Below, one piece after another: positions 1-6,850 of a DNA stretch of 9,663 nucleotides. This DNA comes from JAHFOW01 sp964370795 (lineage in GTDB: Bacteria > Planctomycetota > Brocadiia > Brocadiales > Brocadiaceae). The notes below the pieces were generated by a model. That model ran no database searches, was not told the origin of the DNA, and saw only the letters and a program-made list of their open reading frames with translations. The DNA lies in the NCBI GenBank assembly GCA_964370795.1, contig CAYJME010000122.1, forward strand, positions 1 to 9,663, given 5' to 3'. A program made the translations under genes and the position numbers. The stretch's first letter is position 1. The number at the start of each line of letters is the position of its first letter.

Positions 1-20
1 CAAAAGCAACAAACGGATAC

Positions 21-43
21 AGGACAAGCGAGACGCTTGTCCT
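21..43. repeat. Short perfect hairpin, likely interspersed repeat
   Basis: AGGACAAGCG (21-30) and CGCTTGTCCT (34-43) form a perfect 10-bp stem with a 3-base AGA loop. Similar GGACA-rich palindromes are common as small interspersed intergenic repeats in environmental bacterial genomes; that comparison is from memory. There is no T-run after the stem, so it is not a standard intrinsic terminator. It matters for annotation because the longest reading frame of the downstream kinase would begin at a TTG (37) inside the right arm of this hairpin. Confidence 0.7.
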
Positions 44-75
44 ACCAACACCGTCTTGAAAACCGCATAAATATA

Positions 76-3000
76 ATGAAAAAAATTAAATTATCCCTGA
101 AAAATAAGGCGCTTCTGGCGATTATCTTTATCCTCCTCCCCATCCTCATTGCATTCTTTGCAAACTACTATAAAAATCGGGGATACCTGAGACAGCGTAT
201 CCTCGATACTTTGACGGTCATTGCCGAGTCTTATGAGGGACAGGTTTATCAATTTCTCGAATCTGCCAAACGACGGGCTGAGGATTTTGCCAGCGATGGA
301 TTTATAAAAAGCGAGCTTCTGAAAAAGACACACGGAAAAGAACCCGCATTCGACGCATTGAGTAACCACCTTATCAAAAACAAGCTCAGTCTTGACAAAA
401 CGATAATGACCATTCATGTCCTCTCTCTGGATGGACGGGTTACTGCCTCTACAAACCCCGATGATATGGGAAAAGACTTTTCCCCTGAACCTTTTTTTAT
501 AAAGGGAAAAGATACTCTTTCTGTTATAGAATGTATGGTAGAAAACGGCAAAACGCCGGAAATCGCAATTTCTGCTCCTATTTACCGTAAGGGCACGGAA
601 CGGCCTCTTGGTGTTATCGTCAACTTTATTCAGGCTTCCGAACTCAATAAGCTTCTCCTCGGAGATTACGTAAAAAACCTTGGGGCGATCTCTTCAGGTA
701 AAGGAAAGGGGGCGTGGGCAACGCTGGAAATCTATCTGGTAAACAAAGACAAGTTCATGATTACACAGTCCATATTCGTGAAGGATGCAATCATGAAGCA
801 GATTGTTGACACCCTGCCTGTTCAGGTTGCCTTAACGTCAAATAAAGAAATAGCCGGCTTCTACAAGGATTACCGAGGCATTGATGTCGTCGGCGCATCC
901 ATGTATATCCCATCTTTGAAATGGGTACTCCTCGTTGAGATTGACACGGACGAGGTGATCCTTCCCATTCAATATATACTGAAATCTGTGATCATAACGG
1001 CCTCTGTCGTTGTCATCATGGTCTTTTCCCTCTATGTCACGTTCCTGAGAAGGGTAGTAAAACCACTCCGCGCCATCTCTCTTACCGCACGAGATGTTGG
1101 CGAAGGGAGATTTGACGTTGTCCCTCCCCTTCGTACAGCCGACGAAATCGGCATCCTGTACGATTCATTCAATTACATGGTTAATCAAATTAAGTCACGC
1201 ACAACGGCGCTTGCAGAGAGCAAGGCAAGTCTTGTCGAGGCGCAAAGGATTGCCCGTCTGGGAAACTGGGAATGGGACATCGTTGAAAATGAAACATCCT
1301 GGTCTGATGAGGTTTATCATATCTTCGGTTTATCTCCCCGGGAACTTGACGTCACGTATGAGACCTTTTTAAATTGTGTCCATCCTGATGACCGCGAGTT
1401 GGTAAAAAAATCCGTTCACGACGCCTTATATGAGAAAAAACCATACGAAATTGACCACCGTATACTCCTCAGGGATGGATCACTGCGGTTCGTTCACGAA
1501 AAGGCCGAAGTGGCCTTTGATGCGCATGGCAAGGCCATTCGCATGACCGGAACTGTGCAGGACATTACCGAACGTAGGCGCTCCGAGAAAGAAATTAACC
1601 TGTTGCAGACTATGACAATTGCCATTGCCGAAGCCCCTGATTTCCATTCGGCGCTCAGGGTTGCACTGCAAAAGGTGTGTGAATCAACCGGCTGGGTCTA
1701 TGGCGAGGCGTGGTTGCCTTCATCTGATGGCAAATACCTCAAACATGTTGTGTCGTGGTATAATCCACGCGAATGCCTGGAAGAATTCGAAAAGAAAAGC
1801 AAGGAGTTTGTTTTTAGTCCGGGGTTGGGACTCCCCGGTCGTGTGTTGTTATCAAAAAAACCGGAATGGAAGCGGGATGCGACTTCAGATGGATGTTTTC
1901 CCCGCGCATCAATTGCCAGGAAGTACGGTTTAAAAGCTGCCCTGGGCATCCCTGTCATCCTGAATGAAGAAGTTATCGCCATTCTCAATTTCTTTGTCAG
2001 GGAACAACGTGATGAGGACGAACGGTTGGTTAAAATCACTTCATCGGTGGCCGCCCAACTCGGCGCTGTTATACGTCGCAAGCAAGCAGAGGATGCCCTC
2101 CAGGACAGTGAAGAGAAGTTAAGGGCAATCATTGACAATACAACAGCAGTTGTCTTTGTTAAGGATTTACAAGGCAGATATCTCCTGATCAACAAACAAT
2201 ACGAAAAAATATTTCATATAACCAGATCAGAAATAATAAACAAGACCGATTATAACTTATTTCCGAAAGAACTTGCCGATAAAGTGACAGCAAATGACCA
2301 AAAGATTGTCGAGGTAAAAGCGCCCTTAGAATTTGAGGAGATCATAACGCAAGACGACGGCCTGCATAGCTATATAGCAATCAAATTTCCACTCCTTGAC
2401 TCACATGGGATTATGTACGCAGTCTGCGGTATTGCAACAGACATTACCGAACGTAAGCAGATGGAGGAATCGCTTCGAGAAAGCGAGGAACGATTCAGGT
2501 TGATTGCAGAAACCGTAGCCGAGGTCTTTTGGATGGCCGATGTCAACATCGAAGGAATATTATATGTCAACCCAAGTTACGAGCGAGTTTGGGGACGTAC
2601 TCGCAAAAGCCTGTACGAAAACCCGCGATCCTTTCTTGATGCCATCCACCTGGAAGATCGGAAACGAGTGCTTGCCAACCTCGAGCTCGAAAAAATCGGA
2701 CAACCGTTCGACCACGAATACCGGATTATCAGGCCCGATGGGTCGATCCGGTGGATTTGGGATCGTGGATTTCCTGTCTACGAAAAGACCGGACAAATCA
2801 CCCGTTACGTAGGTGTAGCTCAAGATATTACAGAACGCAAAAAGATTGAGGAAGAAAAGGAAAAACTCAGGGAACAACTTTATCACTCACAAAGGCTTGA
2901 TGCGGTGGGCAAGCTTGCCGGTGGTATTGCCCACGACTTCAACAATATCCTTACGGCAATCATTGGATACGGAAACCTGTTACAAATGGAGTTTAAAGAA

Positions 3001-4071
3001 GATAGTCAATCTAAGATGTTTATCCAACGAATATTGACATCGGCTGAAAGGGCGGCTCGTTTAACACAGGGGCTCCTTGCATTCAGCAGAAAGCAGATAG
3101 GCAATCCAGTACCCATAAACTTAAATGAGACCATTAAAAGGGAAGAACACCTCCTGGCACGGCTTATCCGGGAGGATATTAAACTTAAGGTAGAACTTAT
3201 CAATAAGGATTGTACAGTCATGGCAGATACCAGACAAATAGAACAGGTTTTGATGAATCTGGTAACCAATGCACGAGATGCCATGCCGAATGGCGGCACA
3301 CTGACCATTCAAACTAATATTTTAGAAGTGGACAAAACATTTTTAAGGATACATGCTCACGATACCAGCAAATTGGTTGACCTTGCATCTTTTGTAAGTA
3401 CTGACAAGTTTCCGGAGAAAGAACCCAAAAGATGGTATGTTTGTATGTCTGTCTCAGATACCGGTATGGGAATGGATAAACAAACACAGATGCGGGTTTT
3501 TGAACCTTTTTTTACCACCAAGGAGGTTGGAAAGGGCACTGGCATTGGTCTTGCAATCGTCTATGGAATTATAAAGCAACATAACGGTTACATAGATGTT
3601 GAAAGCGAGCCAGGTGAAGGCACAACGTTCAGGATATATCTGCCCTTCATTGGGTCGAAGGCCGAAGATCAAAAACCATCGTCTCTTACCACCCCTGCCG
3701 GCGGCAACGAAACGATCCTCATGGCAGATGATGAGGAAGAAGTCAGGCGACTCTACAAAACCGTGCTTGAAAATGCCGGTTATACGGTCATTGAAGCAAT
3801 TAACGGCATGGACGCCATCAATAAATTCAAGCTCTACAGGGACAAAATCCGGCTTCTCGTCCTTGATGTAATCATGCCGGAAAAGAATGGCAAAGAGGCG
3901 TATGATAGTATAAAGGAGTTACAGCCTGACATGAAGGCCATTTTTATGAGCGGCTATAGTGAAAACATTGTCCATAAAAAAGGCATCATCAAGGAAGGAA
4001 TACATTATATTTCAAAACCTTCAACGCCAACGGATTTTTTAAGGAAGGTGAGGGAGGCGCTGGATGGGTGA
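76..4071 (+). CDS. Hybrid sensor histidine kinase (sensor-HAMP-PAS-GAF-PAS-PAS-HisKA-HATPase-REC)
   Basis: Membrane-bound hybrid kinase of 1331 residues that should autophosphorylate on His and pass phosphate to its own C-terminal receiver. Numbering is from the ATG at 76. TM1 is about 12-30 and TM2 about 304-324, enclosing a roughly 270-residue extracytoplasmic sensor region that is Cache-like by shape. HAMP follows at about 325-380, PAS 390-500, GAF 512-668, PAS 677-793 and PAS 803-921; each PAS ends in a DITER motif. The H-box is GGIAHDFNN with His953. The N-box contains Asn1065, the G1 box is DTGMGM from 1128, the F-box is FEPFFTTK from 1142 and the G2 box is GKGTGIGL from 1152. The receiver (about 1212-1331) has Asp1218/Asp1219, phospho-acceptor Asp1264, Ser1292 and Lys1314, so both modules look active. 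About 50 residues separate the N-box and G1, longer than usual. The ATG at 76 (MKKIKLSLKNK) is preferred over a TTG at 37 that lies in a hairpin repeat; neither has a clear Shine-Dalgarno. No output domain or partner regulator is adjacent, so the target is unknown. Confidence 0.95.
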   Translation: MKKIKLSLKNKALLAIIFILLPILIAFFANYYKNRGYLRQRILDTLTVIAESYEGQVYQFLESAKRRAEDFASDGFIKSELLKKTHGKEPAFDALSNHLIKNKLSLDKTIMTIHVLSLDGRVTASTNPDDMGKDFSPEPFFIKGKDTLSVIECMVENGKTPEIAISAPIYRKGTERPLGVIVNFIQASELNKLLLGDYVKNLGAISSGKGKGAWATLEIYLVNKDKFMITQSIFVKDAIMKQIVDTLPVQVALTSNKEIAGFYKDYRGIDVVGASMYIPSLKWVLLVEIDTDEVILPIQYILKSVIITASVVVIMVFSLYVTFLRRVVKPLRAISLTARDVGEGRFDVVPPLRTADEIGILYDSFNYMVNQIKSRTTALAESKASLVEAQRIARLGNWEWDIVENETSWSDEVYHIFGLSPRELDVTYETFLNCVHPDDRELVKKSVHDALYEKKPYEIDHRILLRDGSLRFVHEKAEVAFDAHGKAIRMTGTVQDITERRRSEKEINLLQTMTIAIAEAPDFHSALRVALQKVCESTGWVYGEAWLPSSDGKYLKHVVSWYNPRECLEEFEKKSKEFVFSPGLGLPGRVLLSKKPEWKRDATSDGCFPRASIARKYGLKAALGIPVILNEEVIAILNFFVREQRDEDERLVKITSSVAAQLGAVIRRKQAEDALQDSEEKLRAIIDNTTAVVFVKDLQGRYLLINKQYEKIFHITRSEIINKTDYNLFPKELADKVTANDQKIVEVKAPLEFEEIITQDDGLHSYIAIKFPLLDSHGIMYAVCGIATDITERKQMEESLRESEERFRLIAETVAEVFWMADVNIEGILYVNPSYERVWGRTRKSLYENPRSFLDAIHLEDRKRVLANLELEKIGQPFDHEYRIIRPDGSIRWIWDRGFPVYEKTGQITRYVGVAQDITERKKIEEEKEKLREQLYHSQRLDAVGKLAGGIAHDFNNILTAIIGYGNLLQMEFKEDSQSKMFIQRILTSAERAARLTQGLLAFSRKQIGNPVPINLNETIKREEHLLARLIREDIKLKVELINKDCTVMADTRQIEQVLMNLVTNARDAMPNGGTLTIQTNILEVDKTFLRIHAHDTSKLVDLASFVSTDKFPEKEPKRWYVCMSVSDTGMGMDKQTQMRVFEPFFTTKEVGKGTGIGLAIVYGIIKQHNGYIDVESEPGEGTTFRIYLPFIGSKAEDQKPSSLTTPAGGNETILMADDEEEVRRLYKTVLENAGYTVIEAINGMDAINKFKLYRDKIRLLVLDVIMPEKNGKEAYDSIKELQPDMKAIFMSGYSENIVHKKGIIKEGIHYISKPSTPTDFLRKVREALDG

Positions 4072-4096
4072 ATTTTAGATTTTGGATTGCGGATTG
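4072..4096. repeat. TTTTAGATTTTGGATT repeat arm, inverted relative to 4608-4638
   Basis: Starts one base after the kinase stop codon. Its reverse complement shares CCAAAATCTAAAA (13 bases) and further CAATCC blocks with the segment at 4608-4638, which lies inside the start of the CheW gene. Degenerate CCAAAATC-type repeats are a familiar form of intergenic low-complexity repeat. The two arms face each other across the noncoding region. Confidence 0.5.
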
Positions 4097-4150
4097 ACGG
4101 GTATATTATAGTATTACCCTGTAAAAACTTCTTTTTTTTGTAAGTTTTTC

Positions 4151-4225
4151 ACAACCCCCTTCACCCCCTTTTTTAAGGGGGAAACTCTGAAATCCCCCTT
4201 AAAAAGGGGGGACTTAGGGGGTTGT
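4151..4225. repeat. C-run/G-run inverted repeat element with two internal hairpins
   Basis: The outer arms ACAACCCCC (4151-4159) and GGGGGTTGT (4217-4225) are perfectly complementary. Inside are two further 7-bp hairpins: CCCCCTT/AAGGGGG with a 4-base loop (4164-4181), and CCCCCTT/AAGGGGG with a 3-base loop (4194-4210). This is the form of a small palindromic interspersed element. It lies 80 bases after the kinase stop and could hinder transcription past the gene, but I see no terminal T-run and do not call it a terminator. Confidence 0.75.
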
Positions 4226-4282
4226 TTCCCTTTTATCGGGGGATTTGATTGCGGCATAGCTGCGCTAGGATAAAATATCGGG

Positions 4283-4303
4283 GAAACCGCAGATTACACA
4301 GAT
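4283..4303. repeat. Left copy of a CAGATTTC-type repeat
   Basis: This 21-base segment equals the reverse complement of 4537-4566 apart from the loss of one 9-base unit and one substitution. It is therefore an inverted, shortened copy of the same element. Confidence 0.6.
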
Positions 4304-4338
4304 AAAAAACCTACAATGCTTTTCATTGAAATGACAAA

Positions 4339-4456
4339 AGTTTGTCCCGCTTGTCATTGCGAGCGGAGCGAAGCCGAAGTTGCGAGCCTAAGCGGGGCAA
4401 ACTCCTCATTACAATAATTCCAGGAGATTGCTTCGGAAAAAACCCTCGCAATGACA
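4339..4456. repeat. TGTCATTGCGAG...CTCGCAATGACA inverted-repeat element
   Basis: The terminal arms TGTCATTGCGAG (4352-4363) and CTCGCAATGACA (4445-4456) are perfect inverted copies. An additional arm pair, 4339-4352 against 4390-4403 (AAGCGGGGCAAACT), matches at 13 of 14 bases and interrupts the left half. The right half, 4422-4456, recurs almost exactly at 6672-6705. TGTCATTGCGAGCGAAGCGAAG-type palindromes are widespread interspersed elements of bacterial genomes, possibly spread by REP-associated transposases; that is family knowledge from memory, and no transposase gene is present here. Confidence 0.8.
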
Positions 4457-4504
4457 CGATGATTGACTTTTTGTACAAGCTCTGGAGGTTTGTCAACAAT
4501 TGCA

Positions 4505-4525
4505 TTCCCAAACTCTGTTTGGGAA
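4505..4525. repeat. Perfect 9-bp hairpin TTCCCAAAC/GTTTGGGAA
   Basis: TTCCCAAAC (4505-4513), loop TCT, then GTTTGGGAA (4517-4525). The perfect stem and tiny loop resemble a palindromic interspersed repeat more than a regulatory stem. There is no T-tail, so a terminator role is not supported. Confidence 0.7.
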
Positions 4526-4536
4526 CAAACAGAAAC

Positions 4537-4566
4537 ATCTGTGAAATCTGCGAAATCTGTGGTTTC
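4537..4566. repeat. Right copy of a CAGATTTC-type repeat with 9-base units
   Basis: Read on the minus strand this segment has roughly 9-base units (cagatttcg, cagatttca, cagat). It is the longer inverted partner of 4283-4303. It ends about 20 bases before the ribosome binding site of the CheW gene. Confidence 0.6.
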
Positions 4567-4598
4567 TTTTTGTTAGGAACGAAAAGAGGTATGAAATA

Positions 4599-5096
4599 AT
4601 GAACACCCAATCCAAAATCCAAAACCCAAAATCTAAAAAGAGTCTCTCTGAAAGCATCGTTGTTTTTACCCTTGATGACAATCGCTTCGCCCTGCCTCTT
4701 TCCCATGTGGATCGGGTAGTTCGTATGGTCGAAATTACCCCTCTGCCAAAGGCGCCGGAAATTGTCATGGGCATTATCAACGTAGAGGGACTGATTATCC
4801 CCGTCGTTAATATTCGCAGGCGGTTTCGCCTGCCGGAACGGAATTGTAACCTTTATAACCAGATTATTCTTGCAAAAACACCCCGGAGAACCCTTGGGAT
4901 TGTAGTAGATACGGTAATTGGCGTCGCTCAATACGCCAACAAGGACATAACTCCTGCCGATAATATCTTGCCTTGCATTGATTATGTCAAAGGGGTTGTA
5001 AAGTTTAAGGACGGCATGGCGCTTATTCACGATATTGAGACATTTTTATCCCTCGAAGAAGAAAAAATATTGGATAATGCAATGAAGGAAGTATAA
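4599..5096 (+). CDS. CheW-like chemosensory scaffold protein
   Basis: A 165-residue single-domain CheW-like protein. The core begins near residue 18 (SESIVVFTLDDNRFALPL), followed by the family pattern ITPLPKAP (46-53), GIINVEGLIIPVVNIRRRF (58-76) and GIVVDTV (100-106). CheW proteins are cytoplasmic SH3-like adaptors joining a CheA kinase to chemoreceptors. Here the usual NLRG signature reads NVEG (61-64), replacing the well-conserved Arg with Glu63, so it may serve a non-canonical array or act only as a CheW fold. The ATG at 4599 follows AGAGG (4585-4589) at normal spacing. Residues 4-14 (QSKIQNPKSKK) are encoded by low-complexity repeat sequence (4608-4638) and are probably a disordered extension. 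No CheA, receptor or methylation gene is in view. The stop TAA shares its last A with the next gene's ATG, implying translational coupling. Confidence 0.88.
   Translation: MNTQSKIQNPKSKKSLSESIVVFTLDDNRFALPLSHVDRVVRMVEITPLPKAPEIVMGIINVEGLIIPVVNIRRRFRLPERNCNLYNQIILAKTPRRTLGIVVDTVIGVAQYANKDITPADNILPCIDYVKGVVKFKDGMALIHDIETFLSLEEEKILDNAMKEV
4608..4638. repeat. CCAAAATC low-complexity repeat inside the CheW 5' end
   Basis: CAATCCAAAATCCAAAACCC followed by AAAATCTAAAA, a run of near-identical 9-10-base units that stays in frame within the CheW gene. Its reverse complement resembles 4072-4096. It adds about 11 residues before the CheW domain. Confidence 0.55.
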
Positions 5097-6154
5097 TGAC
5101 CTTAAAATTTAACGACCATCTCCTGCCAACCCTCGCCATTATGGAAGACCTGCCCCTGGACAGGATTATGGGGATTACATCCACTATCCCTATCGAAATT
5201 GTCTTTGCCGCCGGATATATACCCATAGACCTGAATAATATCTTTATCTGCGATCCATCCGCATATAAAATGATAGAAGACGCCGAATCTGCCGGCCTGC
5301 CAAGAAACACCTGCTCATGGATCAAGGGTATTTATTCAGCCACCATGAAATACCGCATCAGGAGTGTCATCAGCGTGATTCAGGGAGATTGCAGCAATAA
5401 CCAGGCGCTTATGGAAATCTTTCAGTCCGAAGGCCTCAGAACTATCCCCTTTGCTTACCCCCACTCAAAAAAAGATGTTGCATTCCTGCATGACCAGTTA
5501 CTACGCCTCGCAGATAGTTTAGAGGTATCATACGCAAAGGCAGAAGCAATGAAAAATCGGCTCGATGCGGTACGCTCAAAGGTACACGAGATTGACAAAC
5601 TTACCTGGACGGAGAATACCGTAACAGGAGAGGAAAATCACATCTGGACGGTGTCCACCAGCGACCTGATGGGTGACTATAACATCTTCGAAGAACGCGC
5701 CACACGATTTCTCACCTTAGCACAAGAACGCAAACCCATCCAACACGACATTCGAATCGGTGTTATTGGCATACCGCCTATATGCGAGGACCTCTATTCG
5801 TTTCTTTCTTCCCTGGGTGCGCATGTTGTATACAACGAGATTCAAAGACAGTTCAGTATGCCGTATTACACCGAAACACTGGTAGAACAGTACAGCGCGT
5901 ACACGTATCCTTACGATATCTTTTCACGTATTGAAGATATTCAACAGGAAGTACAACGACGGAATATCAGGGGACTCATCCACTATGTCCAGAGTTTCTG
6001 CCACCGGCACATCCATGACCGCATTATCAGAAAGCGCATCCAATTGCCGATGCTTACCTTTGATTGTGACCGGCCAGGACGGCTCGATGGCGCCATGAAA
6101 ACACGCATCGAGGCATTTATAGAAATGCTGAAAAATATTGAATTGGACGATTGA
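5096..6154 (+). CDS. 2-hydroxyacyl-CoA dehydratase / benzoyl-CoA reductase (HgdB/BcrB-like) family protein
   Basis: A 352-residue member of the Fe-S family whose known members remove water from 2-hydroxyacyl-CoA or reduce benzoyl-CoA, using an electron-donating ATP-dependent activator. Family features are IPIEIVFAAGYIPIDL (31-46), NTCSWIKG (71-78), QGDCSNN (96-102), IGVIGIPPICEDLY (221-234), YVQSFCHRH (297-305) and the C-terminal DCDRPGRLD (323-331). Cys73, Cys99 and Cys302 sit where the family binds its [4Fe-4S] cluster; Cys230 and Cys324 are additional. The protein is shorter than typical catalytic subunits (roughly 380-480 residues), and no second subunit or activator is nearby, so a stand-alone or non-catalytic Fe-S role is possible. 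It is likely cytoplasmic, with no signal peptide or TM. The start ATG overlaps the CheW stop (TAATG), with AAGGAAG (5085-5091) as ribosome binding site, so the two are probably made together. Family assignment is firm; substrate is unknown. Confidence 0.85.
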   Translation: MTLKFNDHLLPTLAIMEDLPLDRIMGITSTIPIEIVFAAGYIPIDLNNIFICDPSAYKMIEDAESAGLPRNTCSWIKGIYSATMKYRIRSVISVIQGDCSNNQALMEIFQSEGLRTIPFAYPHSKKDVAFLHDQLLRLADSLEVSYAKAEAMKNRLDAVRSKVHEIDKLTWTENTVTGEENHIWTVSTSDLMGDYNIFEERATRFLTLAQERKPIQHDIRIGVIGIPPICEDLYSFLSSLGAHVVYNEIQRQFSMPYYTETLVEQYSAYTYPYDIFSRIEDIQQEVQRRNIRGLIHYVQSFCHRHIHDRIIRKRIQLPMLTFDCDRPGRLDGAMKTRIEAFIEMLKNIELDD

Positions 6155-6233
6155 ACCAGCAGAAAATAATGAAATCTTGTTCATCGGGTAATTACCAGGA
6201 TACCTTACAAGACCATTAACAACCTTTGAAACA

Positions 6234-6262
6234 TTGTCAAGTCTTTTATCTGTTTTGATAAT
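6234..6262 (+). promoter_or_regulatory. Sigma70-like promoter for the coiled-coil gene
   Basis: The -35 box TTGTCA (6234-6239) and -10 box GATAAT (6257-6262) each match consensus at five of six bases and are separated by exactly 17 bases. Predicted transcription start is near 6269, giving a leader of about 40 bases before the ATG at 6311. This would separate the small gene from the CheW-dehydratase unit. Confidence 0.55.
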
Positions 6263-6310
6263 TTCCTTTTTGTATTGATGGAGTTATAAGAAATTGATAT
6301 ATTTATAACC

Positions 6311-6610
6311 ATGAGTGTATATGAACAGGTAAAACAAGCATTACAGGACGTTATAGTTCCTGAGTTAAAATCAATCCAGGTAGAAATAAAACGCCTGGAT
6401 AGTAGGGTTGATTCTGTAGACAAAAGGATTGATTCTGTAAAATCTGAAATAACATCCGAAATCAGTTCCTTAAGAACAGTTTTGACAACAGAAATCAAAA
6501 GGCTTGATTCCAAAATAGACTCCCTTGATGATAAGATTGATACCGCTATTCAAATTCGTGAACGTCTTGCTGTTATTGAAGCGAAGCTTGCATCCCTGGA
6601 ACACGGCTAA
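6311..6610 (+). CDS. Small coiled-coil protein of unknown function
   Basis: A 99-residue soluble protein that is almost entirely predicted helix with heptad-like spacing of hydrophobic residues from about residue 15 to 96 (for example LDSRVDSVDKRIDSV). It has an internal duplication: EIKRLDSRVDSVDKRIDS (25-42) recurs as EIKRLDSKIDSLDDKIDT (61-78), 36 residues later. There is no cysteine, no signal peptide and no transmembrane segment, so a cytoplasmic oligomeric adaptor is plausible. I do not recognise a named family with confidence; short proteins beginning MSVYEQVK with such coiled coils do occur in environmental bacteria, as I remember it. A good promoter lies upstream, but no Shine-Dalgarno sits at normal distance: GGAG at 6280-6283 is about 27 bases from the ATG. 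It appears monocistronic, being followed by repeat-rich noncoding DNA. Confidence 0.75.
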   Translation: MSVYEQVKQALQDVIVPELKSIQVEIKRLDSRVDSVDKRIDSVKSEITSEISSLRTVLTTEIKRLDSKIDSLDDKIDTAIQIRERLAVIEAKLASLEHG

Positions 6611-6671
6611 TTTAACCAGGAAAGGGATTAAATAAAACAATTCCTGTACGAAAAGACTTTTATTACATGAG

Positions 6672-6809
6672 AGGAGATTGCTTCGGAAAAACCCTCGCAA
6701 TGACATTGGGGGAACTCTCAGTAAAAGGCAATCGCCTTCACTATGACATGGCACTATGTACTTTGATGGTACACTGCACGCTGTCATTGCGAACGAAGCG
6801 AAGCAATCT
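6672..6809. repeat. Second TGTCATTGCGA-type element, arms in opposite order
   Basis: 6672-6705 is a near-exact copy of 4422-4456, with one A fewer in a run of A. On the right, TGTCATTGCGA (6782-6792) and CGAAGCAATCT (6799-6809) are inverted copies of TCGCAATGACA (6695-6705) and AGATTGCTTCG (6675-6685). About 76 bases of unrelated sequence lie between the halves. In this copy the CTCGCAATGACA half comes first, so the two halves face outwards relative to the element at 4352-4456. Confidence 0.75.
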
Positions 6810-6850
6810 TTCTCTTATAAACAAACACTACCCCTGGAATGCAAAGCGCA

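Larger units (their letters stand above)
4072..4598. other. 527-bp noncoding region made of several repeat families
   Basis: I see no credible gene here. The stretch contains a T-rich arm (4072-4096), a C/G-run element (4151-4225), a gcagatt arm (4283-4303), a TGTCATTGCGAG-type element (4339-4456), a TTCCCAAAC hairpin (4505-4525) and the inverted partner of the gcagatt arm (4537-4566). An open frame of 85 codons exists at 4342-4599, but its codons are translated repeat sequence and it overlaps the CheW start. Hairpins after the kinase stop could end transcription, though none has a canonical T-tail. No convincing promoter for the CheW gene was found. Confidence 0.75.

Noticed and set aside
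1698..2195. Minus-strand frame of 165 codons within the hybrid kinase
   Set aside because: Antisense to the GAF and PAS domains, which show clear coding patterns on the plus strand; low-complexity serine-rich shadow.
4151..4225. Intrinsic terminator after the hybrid kinase
   Set aside because: Strong hairpins exist but none is followed by a T-run, and the architecture is that of an interspersed repeat.
4245..4276. Promoter TTGATT ... TAAAAT before the CheW gene
   Set aside because: Spacing is too long (20 bases) for TAAAAT, and closer -10 choices are poor; it is also over 300 bases from the CheW start with repeats between.
4537..4566. CRISPR-like 9-base repeats
   Set aside because: Units are far too short and lack unique spacers; there are no cas genes.
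4342..4599. Plus-strand open frame of 85 codons before the CheW gene
   Set aside because: It is made of translated interspersed repeats (TGTCATTGCGAG, TTCCCAAAC hairpin, CAGATTTC units) and ends on the CheW start; no domain pattern.
4323..5030. Minus-strand frame of 235 codons
   Set aside because: It lies opposite a clear CheW gene on the plus strand, and its remainder is repeat sequence; no recognisable protein pattern.
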